Notes: a model not told the origin generated them from the sequence alone. A stretch of DNA of 64,000 nt from CAWEWH01 sp963812775 (GCA_963812775.1 CAWEWH010000008.1:186001-250000); one strand, 5' to 3'. Positions 55,493 through 63,720 are shown, counted from the stretch's first letter. Made by a program: numbers and translations.

Positions 55493-56352
55493 CGACGAAG
55501 CCGCGGCGCCCCAAGGCCGCCGGCAGAGCCGCGGCCAGACAGACCCCGCGGCCGGCCGAAAGGCCGCCGCCGCGGCCCGACCCCAAGCTCGCGGCCGATG
55601 TCGTCGAGGATCGGCTGCTGTCGGGCGCGCTCACCGTCCGCCAGTTGAAACGCGGCCACAAGGCGGGAACCGATGCGGTGCTCCTCGCGTCCGCCGTACC
55701 GGCGCTCGAGGGCCGCCGCGTCGTCGATCTGGGAGCGGGCGTGGGGACGGTCGGCCTTATCCTGGCGGCGCGCTTCCCCCGTGCCCGCGTCACCCTCGTC
55801 GACAACGACGCCCGCCTCGTCGGTCTCGCGGAGGACAATATTCTGATCAACGGCTTTCAGCGCCGCGTCGGCGCCATCGCGGCCGATGTCTTCGCCTCCC
55901 CGGCGCAGCGGCGCGCCCGCGGTCTCCTGCCCGAAAGCTTCGACTGTGTGGTCACCAACCCGCCCTGGCTCGACGGCCGACGCTTTCGCGTCTCCCCCGA
56001 CAAGGGCAAGGCGTCGGCGCATGTGCTGGAAGGCGGCACCCTCGACGACTGGCTCAAGACGGCGGCCGATTTGCTGGTGCCGCGCGGCGACCTGATGGTG
56101 GTCTATCGGGCCGACGGCCTACCGTTGTTGCTTGCCGCCATGGCCGGGCGCTTCGGCGGCATCGTGCTGCGGCCGGTGCAGCCGCGCGAAGACAGACTTG
56201 CCACGCGCATCATCATCCACGCCGTGAAAGGCAGCCGCTCGCCGCTCGCCATCGCGTCGCCGCTCGTCCTGCACGACGAGGACAACCGCTTCACGCCGGA
56301 GGCGGAAGCAATCCATCGCGACGCCGGCGGGATGCACACGGACGACGGCTGA
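55489..56352 (+). CDS. class I SAM methyltransferase, TrmN6-like
   Basis: A 287-residue methyltransferase. SAM binding is at VVDLGAGVGTVGLILAARF; the target-amine motif is CVVTNPPWLDGR, as in N6-adenine methyltransferases. Its sequence resembles tRNA1(Val) adenine-37 N6-methyltransferase. A basic, Pro-rich N-terminal tail of about 30 residues precedes the domain. The exact target is inferred. Confidence 0.87.
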   Translation: MTTKPRRPKAAGRAAARQTPRPAERPPPRPDPKLAADVVEDRLLSGALTVRQLKRGHKAGTDAVLLASAVPALEGRRVVDLGAGVGTVGLILAARFPRARVTLVDNDARLVGLAEDNILINGFQRRVGAIAADVFASPAQRRARGLLPESFDCVVTNPPWLDGRRFRVSPDKGKASAHVLEGGTLDDWLKTAADLLVPRGDLMVVYRADGLPLLLAAMAGRFGGIVLRPVQPREDRLATRIIIHAVKGSRSPLAIASPLVLHDEDNRFTPEAEAIHRDAGGMHTDDG

Positions 56353-56402
56353 CAGACGACGGATGACTTTCCGTCGCCTGTCTTCCGTGATCTGTCGTCA
56401 GA
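56353..56402. other. gap between convergent genes with imperfect inverted repeats
   Basis: The stretch contains GACGACGGA, TCCGTCG, TCTTCCGTGATC and TGTCGTC, which can pair in more than one way. It may end transcription from both sides, but there is no clean hairpin with a T-run. Confidence 0.3.
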
Positions 56403-56675
56403 TCAATAGTAGCGGTGCAGCGGCGGGTGATGCGGCCGGTGATAGCGGTGGGCGCGCGGATAGTAGGGTGGCGCCGCCTCGTTGTAGTAGGCCGTCGGAT
56501 ATTGGTTGCGGTGATAGACCACCGCCGGCGCCTGATGGGCGTGGCCATGTCCGTGATAGTGGGCGGCGTAGGTGATGGCGCGGCACCCGCAGCCGGCCGA
56601 GGCCGACATCGGGAGCACCGCGAGCCCGAAGGCGGCAGCGGCGCCAAGAATTTTTACGGCTGAACGCAAACGCAT
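56403..56675 (-). CDS. small His/Tyr-rich exported protein
   Basis: A 90-residue protein with a signal peptide (ILGAAAAFGLAVLPMSASAG). The mature part begins with CGC and is very rich in His, Tyr and Pro: YAAHYHGHGHAHQAP, YHRNQYPTAYYNEAAPPYYP and HRYHRPHHPPLHRYY. Such sequences can bind metal. The family is unknown. A second small exported protein follows on the same strand upstream. Confidence 0.7.
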   Translation of the reverse strand: MRLRSAVKILGAAAAFGLAVLPMSASAGCGCRAITYAAHYHGHGHAHQAPAVVYHRNQYPTAYYNEAAPPYYPRAHRYHRPHHPPLHRYY

Positions 56676-56740
56676 GGTCGTCTCCCAGTAACGCGGCCCG
56701 ATGAAGCCACGCTTCCTCTCCGCGAACTGTGAGCGATATA

Positions 56741-56778
56741 ACTCAAAATGAAACGAGCGGAGCCAGTGGCTCCGCTCG
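56741..56778 (-). terminator. rho-independent terminator
   Basis: A perfect 12-base-arm hairpin (CGAGCGGAGCCA and TGGCTCCGCTCG with a one-base loop) followed on the minus strand by TTTCATTTTGAG. It ends the gene at 56810 and separates it from the gene at 56403. This is the clearest intrinsic terminator in the window. Confidence 0.8.
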
Positions 56779-56809
56779 ATCTGCCGTTAGGCTTAATTGT
56801 TGCGCGGGT

Positions 56810-57073
56810 TCAGTAGCGGCGCCAGCAGACCCGACGCGGTCCGTAATAGGTGTAGCGGATGCGGCAGACGTAACGCGGCCGGTAATAGCCGCGATAGCCG
56901 TAGCGGCGACGGTAGTAATACTGGGCCGGTTGGACGAGGCCCGGCATCACGTTCTCCTGTGCCGGCACGGAGGCGCCGGCGAGCGCCGGGGCGGCCACGG
57001 CCGTCGAGGTGGTGAGAGGCGCTCCCAGGATCAACGCGGCGAGGGCCGCGAGGGCGATTGCAGCAAACTTCAT
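56810..57073 (-). CDS. small Tyr/Arg-rich exported protein
   Basis: An 87-residue protein with a signal peptide (IALAALAALILGAPLTTSTA). The mature part ends in a dense run of Tyr and Arg (YYYRRRYGYRGYYRPRYV) with two cysteines (YVCRIR, RRVCWRRY). Function unknown. A GGAGG site precedes the ATG at 57073. An intrinsic terminator follows. Confidence 0.72.
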   Translation of the reverse strand: MKFAAIALAALAALILGAPLTTSTAVAAPALAGASVPAQENVMPGLVQPAQYYYRRRYGYRGYYRPRYVCRIRYTYYGPRRVCWRRY

Positions 57074-57227
57074 GAAGATTCCTCCGGATGATAAGCTTTT
57101 GGACAGCCTGCCGACGCCTCCCAAGCCCCGCGACGGAACGCTGCTAGTCCAACTTATGCGTGGGAACCTGAACGAACGCTGTCAGTCTTCGCTTGTGAGG
57201 TGTTAAGCGCGCGATTATTTAGCGTAA

Positions 57228-58100
57228 ATGGCGGCTGAATCCCTCGCTTTTCGCCTGTCGAAACCGCTGAAATGGTTGCTGCCGCGCCGCTTCAGGGCGG
57301 ACAAGCCTGTCGTCGCCGTGGTTCGCCTGGCGGGCGTCATCGGCGCCGCCTCGCCGTTCCGGTCCGGCCTGACGCTCACGGGCCTGGCCGGCACCTTGGA
57401 GGCGGCCTTCAAGACGAGCCGCGCCAAGGCGGTGGCACTCATCGTCAATTCGCCAGGCGGCTCGGCCGTGCAATCGCATCTGATCTTTGCGCGCATCCGC
57501 GCCCTCGCCGAAGAGCACGAACTGCCTGTCTATGCCTTTGCGGAGGATGCCGCCGCCTCGGGCGGCTACATGATCGCCGCGGCGGCCGACGAGATCTACG
57601 CCGATCCCTCGTCCATCGTCGGCTCCATCGGCGTGGTGGCGGCCGGCTTCGGCTTCGACCGGCTCATCGCCCGCTTCGGCATCGATCGCCGCGTCTATAC
57701 GGCTGGCGACGACAAGGTCATCCTCGACCCTTTCCAGCCGGAAAAGCCGGACGACGTGGATCGGCTGAAGCGCATCCAGGGCGTCGTGCACACGCATTTC
57801 ATCGAGTTGGTGAAGCGCCGCCGCGGCGACCGCCTCAAAGCCGACGACAGCGACATTTTCAATGGCGCCTTCTGGTCGGGCCGCGAGGCTGCCGATCTCG
57901 GCCTCATCGACGGCACCGGCGACGTGCGCGCCGTCATGCGCGAACGCTACGGCAAGGACGTGGTCCTCAAGGTGGTGGAGAAGTCGCGCAGCTTCTTCTT
58001 GCGGCGGCTGTTCAGCACGAAAGCGTCAGTGCAGCTCGATGCTGGCGCCCTTGTCGCCTCGCTGGAGGAGCGGGCGCTGTGGGGGCGCTACGGGCTCTAG
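57228..58100 (+). CDS. S49 family peptidase (SppA/SohB-like)
   Basis: A 290-residue serine peptidase of the ClpP/crotonase fold. The catalytic serine is Ser111 in AEDAAASGGYMIAAAADEI and the base lysine is probably Lys163 in YTAGDDKVILDPFQ. Hydrophobic segments before the fold are weak, so it may be peripheral or anchored only loosely. The TAG stop (58098-58100) lies in the CTAG at the edge of a palindromic repeat. Confidence 0.9.
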   Translation: MAAESLAFRLSKPLKWLLPRRFRADKPVVAVVRLAGVIGAASPFRSGLTLTGLAGTLEAAFKTSRAKAVALIVNSPGGSAVQSHLIFARIRALAEEHELPVYAFAEDAAASGGYMIAAAADEIYADPSSIVGSIGVVAAGFGFDRLIARFGIDRRVYTAGDDKVILDPFQPEKPDDVDRLKRIQGVVHTHFIELVKRRRGDRLKADDSDIFNGAFWSGREAADLGLIDGTGDVRAVMRERYGKDVVLKVVEKSRSFFLRRLFSTKASVQLDAGALVASLEERALWGRYGL

Positions 58101-58169
58101 TGTCGCGATTCCAAAATTCGCATGATCTTGACGGAAGCCTCGTAGCGAATTTCAAGTTCGGCACACTAG
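58097..58169 (-). repeat. 73-bp CTAG-ended palindromic repeat, copy 4 (hybrid A-B)
   Basis: The reverse complement of copy 3, with about five differences in 73 positions. The B arm (GTGTCGCGATTCC) lies on the left and the A arm (AATTTCAAGTTCGGCACAC) on the right. Its two ends supply TAG stops to the S49 peptidase gene on one side and to the next small gene on the other. Confidence 0.92.
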
Positions 58170-58417
58170 CCCTGGCGCTGTGGAGAAATTCTGCAGCCCT
58201 GCTCGCCATAGCCGCCATAGATGACACGCACCGGCTTGCAGTTCTTCGCCGGCGGCACGGCAGCCTCCTCGGCGGCTTGCGCCGCGGGCTCGGCGCCGGC
58301 GTTGCGCGCCAGGACGGCGCCCTGGCCCAGCATCGCAAGGCCGGCCAGCACGTCCACCGCGACGGCCGCGGCGACAAGCGCCCAACGCTTCTTGGCGAGA
58401 ATCTTCCGCCTGCGCAT
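58166..58417 (-). CDS. small membrane-anchored protein of unknown function
   Basis: An 83-residue protein. A basic start (MRRRKILAKKRW) is followed by one helix (ALVAAAVAVDVLAGLAMLGQ) and a periplasmic part with two cysteines (AKNCKPVRVIYGG, GEQGCRIS). Its TAG stop is inside the end of the palindromic repeat, so the last few residues may come from the repeat. It is convergent with the S49 peptidase gene. Confidence 0.55.
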   Translation of the reverse strand: MRRRKILAKKRWALVAAAVAVDVLAGLAMLGQGAVLARNAGAEPAAQAAEEAAVPPAKNCKPVRVIYGGYGEQGCRISPQRQG

Positions 58418-58563
58418 CTGACGGCTCCGGTGCGGCGGGGCCGCGTTCGAGGCGCGCACCCAATGCACGGCCGCCATCCTTAACGGCGTGTGGCCGGGCA
58501 CGCGGCCGGGCGCGGCTTGACTTGCTCCGACACCACACCGAGAAAGCGGTTTCGAGAGGATTA

Positions 58564-59505
58564 ATGAGCACAGCCGAAAAACTCGATCCGACCCGCTCGT
58601 TCCAGGGCCTGATCCTGACGCTGCAGCGCTTCTGGGCGGAGCGCGGCTGCGTCATCCTGCAGCCTTACGACATGGAGGTGGGAGCCGGCACCTTCCACCC
58701 GGCCACGACGCTGAGGGCGCTGGGCCCGAAACCGTGGAACGCCGCCTATGTGCAGCCCTCGCGTCGCCCCAAGGACGGCCGCTATGGCGAGAATCCCAAT
58801 CGCCTGCAGCACTACTACCAATTCCAGGTGATCCTGAAGCCGAACCCCCCCGACATCCAGGACCTCTATCTCAAATCGCTCTATGCCATCGGCATCGACC
58901 CGACGCTGCACGACATCCGTTTCGTCGAGGACGACTGGGAGAGCCCGACCCTCGGGGCCTGGGGGCTCGGCTGGGAATGCTGGTGTGACGGTATGGAAGT
59001 GTCGCAGTTCACCTACTTCCAGCAGGTGGCCGGCTTCGAATGCGCGCCGGTGTCCGGCGAGCTGACCTATGGGCTCGAGCGCCTTGCCTGCTACTTGCAG
59101 AACAAGGAGCGCATCATGGATCTCAATTTCAACGGCGGCGACGGCGCCGAGCGCGTATCCTATGCGGACGTGTTCCTGCAGTCGGAGCAAGAGTTTTCAC
59201 GCTACAATTTCGAATATGCCGACACCGACATGCTGTTCCGGCACTTCAAGGACGCCGAGGCCGAATGCCGGCGCCTCATCGAGGTCGGCGCGCCTGCCGC
59301 CGGCGGCAACGATACGCGGCATCGCCTGGCGCTGCCCGCCTACGACCAATGCATCAAGGCGAGTCATGTCTTCAATCTGCTCGACGCGCGCGGCGTCATC
59401 TCGGTGACCGAGCGGCAGAGCTACATCCTGCGGGTGCGCGAGCTGGCCAAGGCCTGCGGCGCCGCCTGGCTGAAGACGGAAGGTGGGGGCGCCGCCCTTG
59501 CTTGA
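58564..59505 (+). CDS. glyQ: glycine-tRNA ligase alpha subunit
   Basis: One half of the two-subunit bacterial glycyl-tRNA synthetase. MSTAEKLDPTRSFQGLILTL is at the start, then GCVILQPYDMEVGAGTFHPA, RYGENPNRLQHYYQFQVILK and ECWCDGMEVSQFTYFQQVAG. It has 313 residues. The ATG follows GAGAGGAT. Its partner glyS lies 0.9 kb further on, with two small genes between. Confidence 0.97.
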   Translation: MSTAEKLDPTRSFQGLILTLQRFWAERGCVILQPYDMEVGAGTFHPATTLRALGPKPWNAAYVQPSRRPKDGRYGENPNRLQHYYQFQVILKPNPPDIQDLYLKSLYAIGIDPTLHDIRFVEDDWESPTLGAWGLGWECWCDGMEVSQFTYFQQVAGFECAPVSGELTYGLERLACYLQNKERIMDLNFNGGDGAERVSYADVFLQSEQEFSRYNFEYADTDMLFRHFKDAEAECRRLIEVGAPAAGGNDTRHRLALPAYDQCIKASHVFNLLDARGVISVTERQSYILRVRELAKACGAAWLKTEGGGAALA

Positions 59506-59977
59506 GCCCTACACCGGCGATGCGGCGCCCGCCGAATCGCGTATCGTGCAGTTTCAGCCGCGCACGCTGCACGTATCGGCCCGCACACAAAGGACCGCCG
59601 CGCTGGCCATGGCGTATCTGCGCATCGATGCGCGCCTCGATCCGCTCGACTATGTCGGACATCCGGCCCACGACGTGTTGGTCAGGTTTCGATCCTCGCT
59701 CAGCTCGTTCCCGGTCTGGCTCAACGACGGCGACGTGGGCGAGCCTCCGTTCCCTTGGGCCTTCGGCACGCTGACGATGGGGCGCGACAGCTCCTTCTGC
59801 CTGCTGCCGCGGGCATTGGCCGACCCGCTGGTGCACCGCCTCTTGCCCTTCTTCGCGACGGCCGGCGAGCGGCTGACGCTCTTTCTCGCATGCGTGCCGA
59901 TCGCCGTGGCCGAGGAGGCGGTGCGCTTCGCGGTCAGCGGCTTCGAGCTCGGCACGCAGCCCGCCCGCGTCGGCTAG
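59483..59977 (+). CDS. protein of unknown function overlapping glyQ
   Basis: A 164-residue cytosolic protein I do not recognise. It begins at a GTG within the last 23 bases of glyQ and has no membrane segment or signal. It contains VQFQPRTLHVSARTQRT, VWLNDGDVGEPPFPWAFGTL and LTLFLACVPIAVAEEAVRFA. Its TAG stop is the start of a degenerate repeat (CTAGCGCACGATC). The protein-like composition supports it as a real gene, but the exact start is uncertain. Confidence 0.6.
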   Translation: MGAPPLLEPYTGDAAPAESRIVQFQPRTLHVSARTQRTAALAMAYLRIDARLDPLDYVGHPAHDVLVRFRSSLSSFPVWLNDGDVGEPPFPWAFGTLTMGRDSSFCLLPRALADPLVHRLLPFFATAGERLTLFLACVPIAVAEEAVRFAVSGFELGTQPARVG

Positions 59978-60020
59978 CGCACGATCATGTTCTCGCGCGC
60001 GGCACGAAAGTGGTGCAGAT
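59974..60020 (+). repeat. degenerate copy of the CTAGCGCATGATC repeat end
   Basis: CTAGCGCACGATCATG resembles the left end of the repeat at 33542 (CTAGCGCATGATCCC), and CGAAAGTGGTGC further on resembles CGAAAAGTGTGTGC. The remainder has diverged. It contains the TAG stop of the gene before it. Confidence 0.4.
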
Positions 60021-60044
60021 TGAGCGCGCCAAGGGGAGCGAGAG

Positions 60045-60284
60045 ATGAACGAGCGCATGATCGCCCAGCGGGAGCCGTTCCCGATCGAGGTGGAGGCCGG
60101 CAAGACCTATTTCTGGTGCGCCTGCGGGCGCTCGCAGAAGCAGCCGTTCTGCGACGGCTCCCACAAGGTCACGGCCATCACGCCGATCGCCTACAAGGCC
60201 GAGAAGGCCGGCACGCTCTATTTCTGCGGCTGCAAGGCCTCCAAGGGCGAGCCGCTCTGCGACGGCACGCACAAGACGCTGTGA
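60045..60284 (+). CDS. CDGSH iron-sulfur domain protein
   Basis: A 79-residue protein with two CDGSH-type motifs: CACGRSQKQPFCDGSHK and CGCKASKGEPLCDGTHK. Each binds a 2Fe-2S cluster with three cysteines and one histidine. Prokaryotic members of this double-domain type have unknown partners. It lies between the two glycyl-tRNA synthetase genes. Confidence 0.93.
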   Translation: MNERMIAQREPFPIEVEAGKTYFWCACGRSQKQPFCDGSHKVTAITPIAYKAEKAGTLYFCGCKASKGEPLCDGTHKTL

Positions 60285-60391
60285 CAGGCCCACCGCTCCG
60301 GTCTTAAGGGTTTTCGGAGCGACCCGCCCCGACCTCGACACCCGCGGCGTCGGGCATTATGGCTCGCACGCCCACCCACGCGAAGCGCGCG

Positions 60392-62512
60392 ATGCCCGAT
60401 CTCCTGCTCGAATTGTTCTCCGAGGAAATCCCCGCCCGCATGCAGCGCCGCGCGGCCGAGGATCTGCGCAAGCTCGTCACCGATGCCCTGGTGGAGCGCG
60501 GCTTCCTTTACGAGGGCGCCAAGGCCTTTGCGACGCCGCGCCGTCTGGCGCTCAACGTCGTCGGCCTGCCGGCCAAGGGCAAGGACGTGCGCGAGGAGCG
60601 GCGCGGCCCGCGCGTCGGCTCCCCCGCCAAGGCCGTCGAGGGCTTCTTGAAGAGCGCCGGGCTGAAGTCCCTCGACGAAGCCAAGGTCGAGAAGGACAAA
60701 GACCCAAAGAAGGGCGAGTTCTACGTCGCGCTCATCGAGCGGCCCGGCCGCGCCACCGCCGACGTGCTGGCCGAGATCCTGCCGGGCATCATCCGCGCCT
60801 TCCCGTGGCCGAAATCCATGCGCTGGGGCACGGCCTCCGCCGAGGCTGGCGCGCTCGCTTGGGTGAGGCCGCTGCACGCCATCGTCGCCAGCTTCGGGCC
60901 GGAGACCGAGGAGCCGGACGTCGTCCGTTTTGCCGTCGACAGCATCGCGTCGGGCGACACGACCTTCGGGCATCGCTTCATGGCGCCGCGCGCCATCAAG
61001 GTGCGCCGCTTCGACGATTACGCGACGGCGCTCACCGGCGCGAAGGTCGTGCTCGATGCCGACCGCCGCAAGGACATCATCCTCACCGAGGCCAAGAACC
61101 TCGCCTTTGCGCGCGGCCTCGATCTTGTCGAGGACGAGGGGCTCCTGGAGGAGGTGGCCGGCCTGGTGGAGTGGCCGGTGGTGCTGGTCGGCGAGTTCGA
61201 GGCGGAGTTCCTGGCCATCCCGCCGGAAGTCATCCGCGCCACCATCCGGGCCAACCAGAAATGCTTCGTGCTGAAGAAGCCCGACGGCACGCTCGCCAAC
61301 CAGTTCATCCTCGTCGCCAACATCGAGGCGCGCGACGGCGGCAAGGCGATCGCCGCCGGCAATGCCCGCGTGGTGCGCGCCCGCCTCGCCGACGCCCGGC
61401 ATTTCTGGAACACCGATCTCGCGCCGCTGCCGGATTATCGTGACCGCAATCTCAAGCCCCTTGACCAGCGCCTCGAGAAGCTGAAGGCGGCCAACATCGT
61501 CTTCCACGAGAAGCTCGGCACGCAGGGTGCGCGCATCGAGCGCATCGCCGCGCTGGCGCGGACGCTCGCGCCCATCGTCGGTGCCGACCCGGACAAGGTC
61601 GAGCGCGCCGCCCATCTCGCCAAGGCCGATCTCGTCTCCGAGATGGTCGGCGAGTTCCCGGAGCTGCAGGGCCTGATGGGCCGCTATTATGCTGAGCGCC
61701 AGGGCGAGGATGCGTCAGTCGCGGCCGCCGTCGAGGAGCACTACAAGCCGCAGGGACCGGGCGACCGCGTGCCGACCGATCCGGTGTCGGTCGCTGTGGC
61801 GCTCGCCGACAAGCTCGACACGCTCGTCGGCTTCTGGGCCATCGACGAGAAGCCGACCGGCTCCAAGGACCCGTATGCGCTGCGGCGCGCCGCGCTGGGC
61901 GTGATCAGGCTGGTGCTGGAGAACGGCATTCGCTGCGGCTTGCTCGCGGTGTTCAACACGCATCGCGGCGATCTTGGCCCTGTCGCGCAGGACCTGATGT
62001 CCTTCTTCGCTGATCGCCTCAAGGTCTATCTGCGCGACCAGGGCGCCCGCCACGACCTCATCGACGCTGTGTTCGCGCTGGAGGGTCAGGACGATCTCTT
62101 GATGATCGTCCACCGCGTCGAGGCGCTTGGCCGCTTCCTCGACAGCGACGACGGCAAGAATCTGCTCGTCGGCACCAAGCGCGCCGTGAATATTCTGCGC
62201 ATCGAGGAGAAGAAGGACGGTCGCTCCTTCGACGGGGCGCCGAAGCCGGACCTGTTCAAAGAGGGCGAGGAGCGCGCCCTTGCGGCCGCCCTCGATTCGG
62301 CACGCGCCGCGGCCGGCGCCGCCATCGCCAAGGAAGACTTCGAAGCCGCCATGGCGGCCTTGGCGAGATTGCGCGCCCCGGTCGACGCCTTCTTCGACAA
62401 GGTGACCGTCAACGCCGACGACAAGGCCTTGCGCGAGAACCGCTTGAAGCTGCTCTCCGCTATCCGCGACGCCACCCGGCAAGTGGCTGATTTCTCGAAA
62501 ATCGAGGGATGA
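60392..62512 (+). CDS. glyS: glycine-tRNA ligase beta subunit
   Basis: The larger half of glycyl-tRNA synthetase; with glyQ it charges tRNA-Gly. It begins MPDLLLELFSEEIPARMQRR, shows WPKSMRWGTASAEAGALAWV and QKCFVLKKPDGTLANQFI, has the HD-like region MVGEFPELQGLMGRYYAERQ, and ends in an anticodon-binding domain (FFDKVTVNADDKALRENRLK). It has 706 residues. The ATG at 60392 fits the family start; an in-frame ATG at 60359 adds eleven residues. Confidence 0.96.
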   Translation: MPDLLLELFSEEIPARMQRRAAEDLRKLVTDALVERGFLYEGAKAFATPRRLALNVVGLPAKGKDVREERRGPRVGSPAKAVEGFLKSAGLKSLDEAKVEKDKDPKKGEFYVALIERPGRATADVLAEILPGIIRAFPWPKSMRWGTASAEAGALAWVRPLHAIVASFGPETEEPDVVRFAVDSIASGDTTFGHRFMAPRAIKVRRFDDYATALTGAKVVLDADRRKDIILTEAKNLAFARGLDLVEDEGLLEEVAGLVEWPVVLVGEFEAEFLAIPPEVIRATIRANQKCFVLKKPDGTLANQFILVANIEARDGGKAIAAGNARVVRARLADARHFWNTDLAPLPDYRDRNLKPLDQRLEKLKAANIVFHEKLGTQGARIERIAALARTLAPIVGADPDKVERAAHLAKADLVSEMVGEFPELQGLMGRYYAERQGEDASVAAAVEEHYKPQGPGDRVPTDPVSVAVALADKLDTLVGFWAIDEKPTGSKDPYALRRAALGVIRLVLENGIRCGLLAVFNTHRGDLGPVAQDLMSFFADRLKVYLRDQGARHDLIDAVFALEGQDDLLMIVHRVEALGRFLDSDDGKNLLVGTKRAVNILRIEEKKDGRSFDGAPKPDLFKEGEERALAAALDSARAAAGAAIAKEDFEAAMAALARLRAPVDAFFDKVTVNADDKALRENRLKLLSAIRDATRQVADFSKIEG

Positions 62513-62612
62513 AAGGCGCGAAGCTCCGCGCGATCCTTTGCCACTAGGAACCAGAAACCGACTGCCGCGTTTGCAGGTCACGTCCATTCCTGCGGGCAAA
62601 GGGAGCTTCCCC

Positions 62613-63074
62613 ATGGCATCGAACACTTACGGCAATGCCGGTCTCGGCAATTCCGCCGCCAAGGCTGGCGAAGAGCTGCGCAGCGCCGCCAGCAAGGCGG
62701 GCGAGGACCTGCGCAAGGGCGCCTCTGAGATCGGCGCCAGCGTTGAGGCGGCGAGCGGCGACATCGCGGCCGACCTGCGCATGCTGAAGGAGGACATCGC
62801 CCGGCTCACCGAGACCGTGGCGTCCATCGCGGCGAGCCGTGGCCAGCAGGCCGCCTCCCGCGTCACCGACAGCCTGCGCCACGTCACCGACGGTGTGACC
62901 GAGACGGCGACCAGCGCCTATACGGCCGGGGCCGAGATCGCCAGCGCCGCCAAGACCCACGCCACCTCCTTCGCCGGTGATGTCGAGGCAACCGTGCGCC
63001 GCAATCCGCTCGGCACCGTGCTGGCCGCCCTTGGCCTCGGCATGCTGGTCGGCATGATGACGCGGAGCCGCTGA
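62613..63074 (+). CDS. ElaB/YqjD/DUF883-like membrane-anchored protein
   Basis: A 153-residue protein: a long, Ala-rich amphipathic helix (AAKAGEELRSAASKAGEDLR, DIAADLRMLKEDIARLTE) and one C-terminal helix (NPLGTVLAALGLGMLVGMM), as in the ElaB/YqjD family that holds ribosomes or stress factors at the membrane. The ATG follows AAAGGGAG. Its stop overlaps the next start (TGATG). Confidence 0.78.
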   Translation: MASNTYGNAGLGNSAAKAGEELRSAASKAGEDLRKGASEIGASVEAASGDIAADLRMLKEDIARLTETVASIAASRGQQAASRVTDSLRHVTDGVTETATSAYTAGAEIASAAKTHATSFAGDVEATVRRNPLGTVLAALGLGMLVGMMTRSR

Positions 63075-63508
63075 TGCTCGCCTCCCTCTACGCGGCCGCT
63101 TCCGACGAGATGGCGTCGATGAAGCGGCGCATGCTGCGCCTGCTGATCGGCGCGCTGCTGGCCGTCGCCGCCCTCATCGTCGTGCTCGTTGCCGCGCTCA
63201 GGGCGTTGTTCATCTGGGCGACCGAGATGTGGGGTCCGATGTACGGCAATCTCGCGGTGGCCGGCGGCGCCCTCGTCGTCGCCATCATCGCGGTCGTCAT
63301 CGCGGCCATGGGTCGGCGGCGCCGGCACAAAGTGGAGCATGCGGCCCGCGATGCCAGGGTGCAGGCCTACGACACCGCCCGCGCCCTCGGCGAGCAGGTC
63401 TCCAACACGCTGACCGGGCGCACCGGTCCCCTGCATTCCCGCAAGGGCCTGACCAACGCCGTTCTCGGCGCCATCGTCATCGGGGTGTTGCTGGGCCGCC
63501 GCTTCTAG
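63074..63508 (+). CDS. membrane protein, holin-superfamily-like
   Basis: A 144-residue membrane protein with two helices (LLIGALLAVAALIVVLVAAL and LAVAGGALVVAIIAVVIAAM) and a third near the C-terminus (NAVLGAIVIGVLLGRRF). It resembles the Actinobacteria_holin/DUF1469 group found beside YqjD-like genes; the specific role is unknown. It is translationally coupled to the gene before it. Confidence 0.7.
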   Translation: MLASLYAAASDEMASMKRRMLRLLIGALLAVAALIVVLVAALRALFIWATEMWGPMYGNLAVAGGALVVAIIAVVIAAMGRRRRHKVEHAARDARVQAYDTARALGEQVSNTLTGRTGPLHSRKGLTNAVLGAIVIGVLLGRRF

Positions 63509-63576
63509 CTCGGGATTTTCTGTTAGCGTTTCGTGCCGGCCCGTTGCGGCCGGCACTGTTGCGAATGGAGGCACCC

Positions 63577-63720
63577 ATGAATCTTCACCTGCAGCTGCAA
63601 CCGCTGCTGGCCTTGATCTGCGGCATTCTCATCCTGGTGATGCCGCGCCTGCTCAACTTCATCGTCGCGGTCTATCTGATCATTGTCGGCGTCGTCGGCG
63701 TCTTTGGTATCCGCGCCTAA
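63577..63720 (+). CDS. DUF3096 family small membrane protein
   Basis: A 47-residue protein with a hydrophobic segment at LLALICGILILVMP and another at FIVAVYLIIVGVVGVFG. DUF3096 is a family of small membrane proteins of unknown role. GGAGG precedes the ATG. Confidence 0.82.
   Translation: MNLHLQLQPLLALICGILILVMPRLLNFIVAVYLIIVGVVGVFGIRA

Noticed and set aside
62613..63720. Prophage remnant because of a holin-like protein
   Set aside because: No other phage gene is present, and the YqjD-like and holin-superfamily-like pair is a known chromosomal arrangement.
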